Assembly (NCBI GenBank): GCA_964019415.1
Contig: OZ025874.1
Location: 6,796,092-6,860,091, forward strand
Origin: Ianthella basta
Taxonomy: Eukaryota > Porifera > Demospongiae > Verongiida > Ianthellidae
Direction of reading: 5' to 3'
Length of the DNA: 64,000 nt
Shown: positions 20,501 through 64,000 of the stretch, in pieces
Layout of the letters: each line of letters begins with the position of its first letter
How positions within the stretch are numbered: the stretch's first letter is position 1
Made by a program: the position numbers and the translations under genes
The notes under the pieces: generated by a model
Databases searched by the model: none
What the model saw: the letters and a program-made list of their open reading frames with translations, nothing else
What the model was told of the DNA's origin: nothing

Positions 20501-22353
20501 GGGTTGAAATCACCCATCGTATGCCGTTCAGAGAATATCCTTTGATTTCCGGGTTTCCATCACGACCAATGGCTATAATTAATTGTTGTTCACTGTGACT
20601 TCCAGTTATTGGCCAACTTTTTTGATTCGTTGTTGTCCAATGGTTGCTTTTCAAATCACTTTTTGAACATGCTGTAGCAGCTACCCTCCATTGCTACGTA
20701 TATACCAACACAGATAGTCTAACACTGGCTGGGCCTGACTCACTGGTGCACAACTCACTGCAGTGGGGCAGGCACACTGCTAGTACAGTATCATTCACAT
20801 GCAGCTACATTAATGTGAAATATCTGCTCCTTGCATTTGCAGCTGCAGGTGCCCTACGGTAATGTGGTAACAACTGGAGAGATGTTGGACTTTGCTACTC
20901 AAATAGCCAAGGGAATGGTGGGTGGCTGCTGCCAAGTGGACCATGCTCTGTTCCTGTACTGTATGTGCATACACTGTAAAACAAGTAATACATTTTGTAC
21001 AATGTATTACTTTGAGTGATACTGCTTCATATTATATTTCATATATAGGAGTATTTAGGCAGCCAGAATGTGGTCCACCGTGATCTAGCCTGCCGTAATG
21101 TTCTGCTGAGCAACAATGGTTTGGTAAAGGTGGGTGATTTTGGCCTCTCACGTGCCACCACACTCTATACCCAGCGACACCCTGGACAAGTCCCTATTCG
21201 CTGGATGGCACCTGAATCTATTTCTAACGGCATATTTACTATCAAGTCAGACATGTGAGTGATCACAAACGACTTTCCCTTGTACATCTTTAACTTCTGT
21301 TTGTATGCTTTGTCATCCCATCCCCTACTCTCATAACCCCTCTCATTCTCGACATGTGCAGATGGGCATTCGGAGTTACTGTATGGGAAATATACACTTT
21401 GGGAGAATTTCCGTACCTGGCGTTGGACAATCTAGATATTCTACCGCACCTATTGCGTGGCTGTCGTTTGCAAAGGCCTTCATGCTCCTCAGAGCCCATG
21501 TAAGAATACATACACATACAAACATAACAGAGAATGCAATGCACAACTGAGCTCAACAGTGACTGCTTAATAGAATGTGCAATAAAGCGACCAAGTGCTT
21601 GTACATCTGCATTACATTCTGCTATGTTGTACATGTAGGTACAACTTGCTGGAGCACTGCTGGGTGCAGCAACCCCATCATCGGCCATCCTTCTCTTCCC
21701 TTTTGGAAGCGCTGGAGGGGATGGGACAAATGAGGGCTTTACCTATTGCAGATGAAGGTTACAGTGTGGAAGATAGCATCATTAATCGCCGGGTTGGTGA
21801 GCAAGAAGAATATATGAGCATATCTGCGTGTGCACAATCCCTAGCCCAGCACCGTGAAACAGTGCCCGTTGCAGAAGAAGACCCTGGGAGTGAAGGTGAA
21901 GGTGGTAGTGAGATTACCAGTCACATTCCGGGTGATGAGGGAGAATCCCACAATTGTGAGGTCACCTCAGCATCATCCCTTGACATCACCCATACTGAGG
22001 AGGCACTGCCTGTCTTTGAAGACGGTTCTAGAACAGAAGGTGAAAGAACTAGCCAGAGGATGAGTCAGTGTCAGCTGAATGACGCGGAGGAAGAACATGC
22101 AGGCATCTCAGCAACATCCCTCACCCAGCTCTGGGTCGAAGAGACAGTACCTGCCACAGACCTGCAAGACATTCCTACGAAAGATAGTGGAGGAGATGTT
22201 GCCCTGCTCTGTCACAATCGGGACCATGAGCAGGAAGAATATGTGAGCATCTCTGCACTGGTTCCTTTCTGTGATAGAGCAACTGGCACCACTCATGATT
22301 GTGCACATGCTACAGTAAAAGTGCACTTGAAAAGTTCTCAGCAGTCCATCTAG
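14529..22353 (+). CDS. Receptor tyrosine kinase with FN3-like ectodomain
   Basis: Eighteen exons: 14529-14600, 14677-14728, 15051-15182, 15274-15374, 15472-15585, 15623-15692, 16447-16676, 16878-17028, 17170-17336, 17544-17615, 18659-18758, 18917-19032, 19120-19324, 20070-20266, 20843-20917, 21049-21254, 21362-21499, 21639-22353; 970 residues. It starts with a hydrophobic signal peptide (about 1-24). The ectodomain looks fibronectin-III-like near residues 70-160 (VQLSWQPPP) and 308-410 ([13 protein letters not shown]) and has several Asn-X-Ser/Thr sites. The membrane helix is at about 424-455. Kinase motifs: glycine loop GDGNFG 504-509, VAIK lysine 524, HRDLACRN 628-635, DFG 648-650, APE 672-674, all intact, so an active tyrosine kinase is predicted. 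Activation-loop Tyr658 is single. The 230-residue tail carries the duplicated motifs EEYMSIS (Tyr791) and EEYVSIS (Tyr934). I cannot assign it to a vertebrate RTK family; ligand unknown. Confidence 0.93.
16201..16306. mobile_element. TAGTCTCACGTAGCC MITE, copy 1
   Basis: About 106 bp with inverted ends TAGTCTCACGTAGCCAGGACC and (reverse) TAGTCTCACACAGCCCAGACC, non-coding, in the RTK intron 15693-16446. Same terminal sequence as the elements at 17661 and 31472. Confidence 0.7.
17661..17768. mobile_element. TAGTCTCACGTAGCC MITE, copy 2
   Basis: About 108 bp with ends TAGTGTCACGTAGCCAGACC and (reverse) TAGTCTTGTGTAGCCAAAC, in the RTK intron 17616-18658. The interior includes a second imperfect inverted pair (CAGACTCTGCCCTCA / GAGGGCGGTGTCTGAG). 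Confidence 0.7.
18056..18372. mobile_element. Imperfect foldback element, about 315 bp
   Basis: The left arm (about 18070-18172, including GAGGCTGAGCG and TACTGTCTGACTTTTCC) and the right arm (about 18268-18372, including GAAAAGTTAGACAGTA and CGCTCAGCCTCTCC) are inverted copies around a 95-bp loop. Non-coding, in the same RTK intron as the previous MITE. No relation in sequence to the TAGTCTCACGTAGCC family. Confidence 0.65.
20395..20792. mobile_element. Dispersed repeat family A, copy 1
   Basis: A roughly 400-bp segment in RTK intron 20267-20842, alignable by eye with 39245-39625 at several blocks: CTGCACAG...CC, GGGGATTATGAA / AGGGATTATGAAATGC, TGTCCTCC...GTTGAAAT, GACTTCCAGTTAT / GACTTCTGGTTAT, CATTGCTAC, and ACTGGCTGGG. 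Ends are not defined and no terminal inverted repeat or protein was recognised. Confidence 0.6.
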
Positions 22354-23082
22354 CTCACTGCTACATGAAGTGGTACTTGTAAACTGGAAACTTGTGTTCA
22401 CATGCAATGCACCATCATTGCTTGAGATAGTAGCTGTTTGAACTGTTAATTTACATACAAGGCTGTTTGCTTTCAGATTGATTTTGATGCAAGTCTTTCA
22501 TGCTACATCAGTAAAGTGCAGTACATGTGCATGGGTGTTCTGTGGAACAATTATTGTCTATGCTGCCTTTACTTCTTCCATGATGGAAACATCTGTAGAA
22601 TGCTGACATGCTTCGGATCATATCTCTTAAGGTTCAGCTGCTTCCTCCTGCATGCATAGTGCCACGTTCAGCAGACTTGATGTTCTACTTGCAGCATTTG
22701 GAGTATGAGTGCTTTTCAGCCATTTCACCCCTTTACAAGCTGTTGCAAGAGGAAGCTTGCACTGTAAATGCCCCAAGCCTAATTACGTACGTACCTGGCG
22801 TAAATGGATGCATTAACTGATACATGTATGTACACGTGGCATGCATCTGTATGCAATATAGTACTAATGGTGCTATAGCTATATTATACATATGTATAAC
22901 ATACACCGATACATTGCCACAAACACCTTTAGGTACACACCTGCAAAGCCATATGCATCATACACACCACAGATATGAATATGGTCAGCACTGCTGGGAT
23001 TTCAACTGACCGGCTTGAGAAGCTTATTATACCACAGGTCAATGTTAACCCAGAGTTTGGTGGGCCCATACAGTGAGTGAAG
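22354..23082. other. Intergenic, RTK 3' end to SRCR gene 1
   Basis: About 730 bp, same-strand genes either side. Probably RTK 3' UTR followed by the promoter of SRCR gene 1. No ORF of protein-like composition and no clear motif seen. Confidence 0.5.
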
Positions 23083-26000
23083 ATGCAACTGGCCATTACA
23101 ATAGTTTACTGCCTTCTACTGAGCAGCAGTGAAACAGCTAAGACTATAGCAAGTTATGAACAAGGTAGTGATACCGCCTCCTTTTGGATTTCAGAGAAAG
23201 ACATCCACCCCAGAGCTGTTAGAGGTGAGCCAATGTGTATACAGGGGCCTTCAGATACGCTTACTAACAAGTTCAACTTAAATAATAAGCTTTGGAGTAG
23301 CTCACTACACAAATCTGTCTCTAGCTAGCTGCATGGGTCATTGTTGCATGGTCTATGGTCTCATAGGCATCAAGATTTCCTGCCTATTGCTTGCTCCCAT
23401 TTATAGCTGTGCACTCGCTTAGCTATCCATCTCTATGACCAATATAGCTAGTAGCTACAGATATATGTTAAGCTACAGTGTCTCTTTACCTAAGGCATTG
23501 TGAAATCAACCTTGATGACAACTTAATTGGATGCTGTATAGGCTTATCAAGGAACTGCACATTCAAATACACACCCTTGTAGCTTACCTATGATCTGTAT
23601 AATTCATATTGTTGAATTATATAATATTATGAAGGTAAATGTTGATATGCATTTTTCTTGCTTCCCAAACACAAATGGCTAGTTGTAGATTCATTGTATA
23701 GTATCAACAGCAAAACAGTCGTTTGTATCTCATTATGCTGCACAGTGCCACAGTTCATCAGGTAACTTAGTTCTTATGATTATTGCAGTTGACTCACTAA
23801 TAATATTGAAACTGCATGCACTCCAATAAATGTCATGGATTGAGTGATCAACTCCCTATATTCCAGCTTATAGAATGCTACCCAATTAAGAGCAAAGAAC
23901 GTGCTCAATTACGTTAGTCTTTTCAGTATGTGAACAGGAATTGGGTTGCATATTGCATTCACTTTTCATCTCAGTTGTCCTGTCACTCAAAGAAACATGC
24001 ATACATTCTCACTGCCAATGATTGCATCAGATGTTCACCTCTCACTCCATGTGTACATGTACTACCAGAATACTAATTACCGGACAGCACTTATACTGTA
24101 TAATTATATACCCGCTAATCAGTCCAGTTCAAAAGGGGGTGTGTTCCTGATAGAATTGTTATGTTTTCAGATGGGTGTGGTGCGGTTGTGTCTGAAGCCA
24201 GGAAGTTGTTGTGGAATGTTGTTTGTGAACACTTGTAAGAATACCTGTCATTCAGGCTCTGTGGTCACTAGGCCTTCCAGTCTTTCACCATCCAATTATG
24301 TATAAAATATCTTGCACTGTGTACAGCCCTTGAGGATACACCCAGCAGTGGAATACCTCCAATTAGACTGGTGAACGGGTCAACTCCTTTGGAAGGGAGA
24401 GTGGAGATCAAGTTTAGAGGAATATGGGGGACAATCTGTGGATCAATGGCAGATGTCTTCACAGCAAAGGTTATCTGCAGACAACTGGGCTATTTTGGCA
24501 ATGCAGAGGTGCTTGAAGATGCCTACTTTGGGCAAGGGGAAGGTCCCGTCTGGATGCAGCCAGACTGCAGTGGTGATGAGCTGTCAGTGGATGAATGCCC
24601 CCATAATGGATGGAATAGTAGTATTAGGGGATGTCAAGGCGGCAACCACAGGTTTGACCTTGCTGTGGTGTGCGGAGGTGAGAGTATGTTTGCTCATACA
24701 AGCCGCTAATGAGCTTGAAAGCATGCATGAGTTTTGTGCATGCAATTATTTTTGCTGCAGATCATGTGTAAACATAGTGCAGTCACAGTATATGGCATTG
24801 AGTGCATTAATTCACTGTATTCGGCTTTGAGTGCATTAATTCACTGTATACGGCTTTGAGTGCATTAATTCACTGTATACTGCTTTGAGTGCATTAATTC
24901 ACTGTATTCGGCTTTGAGTGCATTAATTCACTGTATACTGCTTTGAGTGCATTAATTCACTGTATTCGGCTTTGAGTGCGTTAATTCACTGTATACTGCT
25001 TTGAGTGCATTAATTCACTGTATACTGCTTTGAGTGCATTGATTCACAGTGCTCTTTGCTTTGTACACGCTCAGCTGCTGCTGCCCACAGTGTGAGGCTG
25101 GTTAACGGTTCTTCTCCAGCTGAAGGACGGGTTGAGGTGTTTTATCAAGGCAGATGGGGAACTGTCTGTGGGAGGAATGCCACTTTTGATCTTGCAATAA
25201 TTGTCTGCCATCAGTTGGGATACAGGGAAACGGTTGCACTGAAGACCAATGCTTCCTTTGGTCCTGGTAGTGGCCCAGTCTGGCTGGAGCCCACCTGCTA
25301 TGCTGGCCTCAATTCGACAGTGGTAGACTGCGTTCATGAAGGATGGGGTGAGACAGAGTGTGACCATTCTCAAGACGTGGGCGTTGTCTGTTCTGGTGAG
25401 CCCGTTACTAGAGGGACTATACTATATCAGTCTAATGTATACATATATAATTTGTAAGTATATTCTCTGTCTCTTCTTGTCTGGTGCACAGAGACTATAC
25501 CTGTAAGACTTGTCAATGGAAAGAGGATATCCGAAGGTAGGATTGAGCTGCTACATAATGGTGAATGGGGTACTGTCTGCAACTGGCATGTGGATATCAA
25601 CGTTGGTCATGTTGTGTGTCGAGAGTTGGGATATCCCGGAGCGGAGAAGATCACAACATATGCAGCTTTTGGTGAAGGAGAGGGTCATGTTCTACTGACT
25701 CCAAAATGCATAGGCAACGAAACCACACTTCTTCACTGTGAGCACACTGGTTGGGGAAAGAAAGAGAAGTACTGCGACCATTCACATGACTCGGGTGTAT
25801 TCTGCATTGATGGTGAGTACATTAGCACAGTCATGCAAAGCAATGCAACTTTAACCCTCTTGAGATCCAACCATATTGCTTTATACCTCATATGTTTTGC
25901 AGAGTCACTGTCAACAGGTCACACACACATGGACAGCTGCAACTCCTTACTGGTGTCCACTGTCATACCCATCATCATATGCTGTGTTACATTTTCTGCC

Positions 26001-26474
26001 ATTACCATTGGAATGACAGCATACATTGTTATTAGGCGGAAGAGAAGAAAAATGAGTCAGCGAAAAGAGTAAGTGGTAGTGAGTGCACAAGTATCTATCC
26101 AATGCATCTTGATATCAGAACATTATAATAACTATCCTTTCCACTATATGCACACTGCTATATCTCAGGACGTCGAAGACTGGAGTAGTGTACAGCAGTG
26201 GCGATGCAGCTAAATGCCAAAGGGAACTCAGCCAGCACAAAGGTGTGTGACTATGCATGTCTCACATCCAGCATTCTTTAATATGCATGCATGTGCATCA
26301 GTAAATGCACTGACTTGAGAAGAACCTTATATAGATTGGCAGTATTTCCAAGATGACCAGGACATTACTTCAATTTTCCCTTGTTTCAATGCAGATGAGT
26401 GCTCAATGGAGCACACAGCCACTGAAGCTACTGAGCATTCTGATGTGGCAAAGCTCTTCCCACTAGACAAGTAA
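23083..26474 (+). CDS. Transmembrane SRCR receptor 1 (three SRCR domains)
   Basis: Exons 23083-23224, 24327-24677, 25075-25395, 25492-25812, 25903-26068, 26169-26242, 26395-26474 (stop TAA); 484 residues. ATG at 23083 begins a hydrophobic signal peptide (MQLAITIVYCLLLSSS). Each of the next three exons encodes one entire SRCR domain (residues about 58-163, 165-270, 272-377), each opening with the family signature (I/V)RLVNG and containing WGT(V/I)C, (V/I)CRQLGY or CHQLGY, and a final VVC or VFC. Each has six cysteines. A membrane helix follows at about 394-421 (VIPIIICCVTFSAITIG), then a basic stop-transfer stretch RRKRRK and a 60-residue tail with no enzymatic domain. All introns flanking SRCR exons are phase 1. 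SRCR proteins bind ligands such as microbial surfaces, lipids or other proteins; the ligand here is unknown. Paralogue of the next gene. Confidence 0.93.
24799..25050. repeat. 29-bp minisatellite between SRCR exons
   Basis: About nine tandem copies of a 29-bp unit, GAGTGCATTAATTCACTGTA plus TACGGCTTT or TACTGCTTT. It fills most of the intron 24678-25074 and ends about 25 bp before the acceptor. The variants alternate CGG/CTG and TATA/TATT, suggesting higher-order duplication. Confidence 0.9.
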
Positions 26475-27382
26475 TCAGCCCACCAAGCATGCAACAGGAT
26501 ACAGCCAGATTAATGGAATAACTACCACACACTTTATACACCAATTGATAACATGGCAAGTGCATTGCTTGTTAGCTACAGGTGTTAATAATATAGTGAA
26601 CGAAGCACACAAACTTGCTGCTTGCATTTCAAAAACCATCAAAGCAGCCAGGAACACTTTTGTACCTTACAACTGCACCCCGCAAGGACAAACAAGTGTA
26701 CCCATAATTGGTTACATGAGCTAGCTGGTGTCAGTCCTCAGGTTTATCTGTGTTTGACACACAGTACATTGGTTATGATTCTAACAGCATAATAATATTA
26801 GCTTGGTCTGGTCAGCATGAACACGTACTGCATACAGATGGCTTGTATGCAGTGGGTGGAACATGACATGGACAGAGGGGGGGGGAGGGTATATGCAACC
26901 CCTATAGCCTCCATCCCCCATTCCACCACCCTAGCTTGTACGAATAGATCAATTCATTCATGCTATATATGAAGTGCTGTATGCTTACATGTGTAGCACA
27001 AAAGTGTCTCTTTCATATCACATAAAATTATATGCAACTAGAGGTAGGCTGAAGGGAAGGCCAGGCGAACAATATGTGCATGCAGTGGCACTGGCCACCC
27101 AGAGGGTCGTCCTGATGACATATATATGTACCATGCATGGTTGGCCCGGGCACAATTTCTGGCCATCATGAAGCTAAGGAGATCTACAAGTCTCTACCCT
27201 AGCTACATAGGAGAGCACTCGTAATGCGAGCCAGGCATGTAGCTAGTCTCACTTTCTCATGCACCCCCAGAGTTAATTTTTGCATGCACGATCAGTACTG
27301 GACTGCTGGAGCCACACAAGTACACGCAAAACCGCGACTGGGCGACCAGATTTGGCGAACCTCCGCGAGCGATCCTAGGACC
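26475..27382. other. Intergenic between SRCR paralogues
   Basis: About 900 bp separating two tandem same-strand genes. It holds a short G-run with mirror C-rich stretch (26876-26930) and otherwise no recognisable feature. It presumably contains the 3' UTR of gene 1 and the promoter of gene 2. Confidence 0.5.
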
Positions 27383-30862
<3,480 letters not shown>

Positions 30863-32252
30863 AGTATAGCTACCATTTCATGAGGAGTTTAGAAACAGGG
30901 AGACTCAGTACAGTCTGAATCTAATATGACTCAAAAGTAGTTAGCTGCACTTTTCCTATATTCACTGGTAACACTATCCCCTAACCATAATTTCTTGTCA
31001 CTAGCAGGGTGTAAGTACATGCACATCAGCACTTTCGAGATTTAATATGTCATTGACTCACCTCTGAAGTCAGTACCAGCTTTTTGCATACACCACACCT
31101 CCTGAAACAAAACTTCTCATGTGATTGAATTAGCTAGTTAAGCCTACTGCTATTTTGAGTCTACCACTGGAATCTGGGTGAAGGAGCGAGAGCAGCAACA
31201 CGTAGTTGCATCTATGGCAGGACAAGCACTGTTAAGGAGTACTGTTCATGAATCAGTCATTCTGCCTTGCAGTGTAGCTACATCGGCAATAGCTACAATA
31301 ACATTGAGTACCCAGTGTCACGTGTGTCTGTTCCACAGCTGTGTATCATTCGTGATAGCAGCCCACGTTGTAGGCATAGGTGTCTGGATTGGACTGAATT
31401 CACATTGAATGGCATCTTAGTGTTCTAAGTGTGAAACGGCGAAAGAGGGCTGGAACGCTAAAGTGCTGGCTGCTAGCTAGTAGTCTGACGTAGCCCAGAC
31501 CCACTTCAAGCCAGGCTGGAAGTGGGTCTGGGCTAGACTACTAGCTAGCAACAGCTCGCATGGATTAGAACGGATGGACAAATCCTTGCAGGCAGGTAAC
31601 ACTACACAGTAAAACACGCCACTTGAGATGCAGTAAACGCTCCTCTGGCTGACTCTGGCTTCAATCCACGACCCATGAATAGCATGATCCTGCAACTCGC
31701 GTGCAGCCCCCATTTTGCCACTCATTATGAATATCATTACAGGTTGCCGGGGGGAGGTTCCCACACACGGTGCTTGCTTCCTGCTTGTAGCGAATCTTGA
31801 TAAAACAACTTTTCCTGGTAGGTTTCTCGGAACTGCATCTGGCATCAAACTATATTTAAATTATGTGCACTTATGTCTGACTTAAGTTAGATTCATCTTT
31901 GATCTGACAAATGTTAAAGTTAGTCGTAGTCTCCATTGTCTCAGTCTGAGTGTTAACTATGAATTTGGCAGGAACACAAAGTCAAAGGCTTTAAAAGTGT
32001 TAGAAAACCATATTGTATCTATGACAGACTCCTGTGTATTAGAATAAGGAGACTTGTATGCGGTATCGGAGCACGTTTCTTCAACAACCTCACTCTCCTT
32101 GGCTGCTTTAGGGATATCAAGTTGATGCAGCTGCTGTAGTCTGTTGTAGTTGCCTTGCCAATGTACTTGTATTTGTACATGTAAGTTAGACTGTACTTTG
32201 TGTATTATGTAGTTGACCTTGCGTTGCAGTGATTTAATTCCAGTGAACTGCA
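30863..32252. other. Intergenic, SRCR gene 2 to coiled-coil gene
   Basis: About 1.4 kb. It contains the 31472-31549 palindromic MITE. The minus-strand ORFs here (31477-31848, 31957-32253) have no protein-like features I can support, and the first runs through the palindrome. Confidence 0.5.
31472..31549. mobile_element. TAGTCTCACGTAGCC MITE, copy 3 (near-perfect palindrome)
   Basis: A 78-bp hairpin: GCTAGCTAGTAGTCT at the left is the exact reverse complement of AGACTACTAGCTAGC at the right. AGCCCAGACCCACTTC pairs with GAAGTGGGTCTGGGCT around a 12-nt loop. It shares the termini of the copies at 16201 and 17661 but is shorter and much more symmetrical. Confidence 0.75.
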
Positions 32253-34682
<2,430 letters not shown>

Positions 34683-34824
34683 TCAGCTATCACTCACCAG
34701 AAAGGAGTAGCTAGTGCAATAGACGCCCGCGTCATGTATTACACTGGACTGATTGTGTACAATGTTGTCACGTATTAATCCTATATAACCGCCCAGTGCG
34801 CTTCGTTGCCACCACATGTCCAAG
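34683..34824 (+). promoter_or_regulatory. Compact upstream region of aspartyl-tRNA synthetase
   Basis: Only 142 bp separate the stop codon of the coiled-coil gene from the synthetase ATG. The start codon sits within CCAAGATGGCGGATG, which matches the YY1-type CAAGATGGCGG motif known at the starts of housekeeping genes. TATATAA-like CTATATAACC is present at 34781-34790. Promoter use is inferred. Confidence 0.45.
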
Positions 34825-62735
<27,911 letters not shown>

Positions 62736-64000
62736 GTGAGCCGTGAGAGGCTGTATGCCCTATACATGCATGCAGACCCACACACATGTACTAAGGTGCA
62801 CACAGGCAGTAAGGTATGCGGAGGCATTGCACGCACAATTTGTATTTCCTATACTGTATGTGCTGTCAGTATAGTGTTTCAGTACATGCGCAGTTGTATG
62901 GCTTTGGCGAGGCCGAGTATGGCTTCCCAGGTGGGGTTGCCTATTTGTTTTGTTCCCCTAACCAAATACTTGAACCATGAATGTAGGAGACGCCAAGCCC
63001 TGTCCAGTTGTTCATCTGTTGTGCTGATGAATGGAGTACATCTTGTGTCTAGTCTAATGAGAAAATGTTGTGTTCTACAGCACATGTTTCATGAAACCTC
63101 ATCCGGTCCCCATGAAACCCACTTCTTGCTCCTTTGAAGGCGTCTTTGGATTAACTGGTCATGCGCGTGCTGCCAGCTAGGGTTTGGGAACTGTGCACCT
63201 CACACTAGCTGGGATAGGTTGACATAGGCCTCTCCTGCAATTTAGGAAGCAGCTAACCTAATAACAAGTGTCCAACTGTCTGGAAGCAAGTGAATAGTCA
63301 GTGTGCTGATTTGTATAAGTGGTGTGGGAGCTGCAAAGAGGCTCTGGATAGGAGAGCCCACACCAGAGCTTAGTGCATTAGGAGAGAATGGATTGATGGC
63401 TGTTGGCAGTGGCCACGACTCAGCTGACTATGGGCTGGCTATAGATCAGGGGGTTGCTTGTTCTGGTCCAGTTGGCTCCCAGTTTTCCAATTTACCCTGT
63501 CCCTCACCTTGTGTACTTCTCCAGCTTTTTCATCCACCTCTACAGTATAAGTTGTGTGCATCCCATTACAATGTACAGTATAGTGACAAGTGGACACTAA
63601 CTCCTGAGAGATGCAACAATCGTGCAATCTTGCGATTTTATCTTAAGCTGTGGTCAGTCCTTATAGATGTATGGGCGTGTTAGCGTCTATCTGTATTGGG
63701 ATTGAGCTGTACCATTCTTTAATGAGAGACTATGGGATGTAGATTCAGTGACTCGGTGTGGGTACGTACATGGCAGCAGAATGTGTTCTGGTTGATTTGG
63801 TACTTCCTGAATGTGGGTGCATGGTCTATCATGTGGATTGCTTATGGGCATGGCATGTAGTGGCTATTGGCTGTTGGACTGTCATGTCCGCTATCCCAAC
63901 TAGCGGTCTAGCCTCCATGAATGTTGTCATTTGTTGCAGTATGGGATTCATTTCTGATGCATTGATATTTTGCTATCGTCACTGACACTAGGATGTGTCA
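62736..64000 (+). other. DARS1 intron running off the right edge
   Basis: Sequence after the donor at 62736. I looked for the next expected synthetase block and did not find it on the plus strand before 64000, so the last exons lie outside. No other feature recognised. Confidence 0.6.

Overview
The window is animal genomic DNA. Genes have many short exons with GT-AG introns, the introns are full of (CA)n/(GT)n microsatellites and minisatellites, and the proteins include a receptor tyrosine kinase, SRCR-domain receptors, an hnRNP-U family protein and a FAM13-type protein. I infer an early-branching metazoan, most likely a demosponge. This rests on gene content and gene structure, not on any search. 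No CRISPR array, rRNA, tRNA or prokaryotic operon was seen.

Layout. (1) 1-6769, plus strand: the 3' part of a FAM13-like gene; its 5' end lies off the left edge. (2) 7603-14138, minus strand: a complete 15-exon hnRNP U / hnRNPUL gene (SAP, acidic region, SPRY, P-loop kinase-like domain, RGG tail). (3) 14529-22353, plus strand: a complete 18-exon receptor tyrosine kinase that shares a 390-bp divergent promoter interval with the hnRNP U gene. (4) 23083-26474 and 27383-30862, plus strand: two tandem paralogues, each a signal peptide, three SRCR domains, one membrane helix and a short tail. (5) 32253-34682, plus strand: a small coiled-coil protein. (6) 34825 to beyond the right edge, plus strand: cytosolic aspartyl-tRNA synthetase, 17 exons seen over 28 kb, with introns up to 5.7 kb. 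Nested antisense in one of its introns is a broken multi-exon gene (41249-42772), next to a terminal-inverted-repeat transposon carrying a broken AT-hook ORF (40617-41212).

For each complete gene the exon phases join without remainder and the summed coding length is a multiple of three. Predicted lengths are 845, 970, 484, 477 and 211 residues. The neighbouring genes do not form an obvious functional system: there are two housekeeping RNA/translation genes, cell-surface receptors and a Rho/signalling-type protein. The most unusual content is structural: two arrays with an 11-bp period, several foldback or MITE-like families, a splice donor duplicated five times, a polypyrimidine tract expanded into a tandem array, and SRCR domains combining the six-cysteine group A pattern with the single-exon structure typical of group B. 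All splice sites were assigned by eye.
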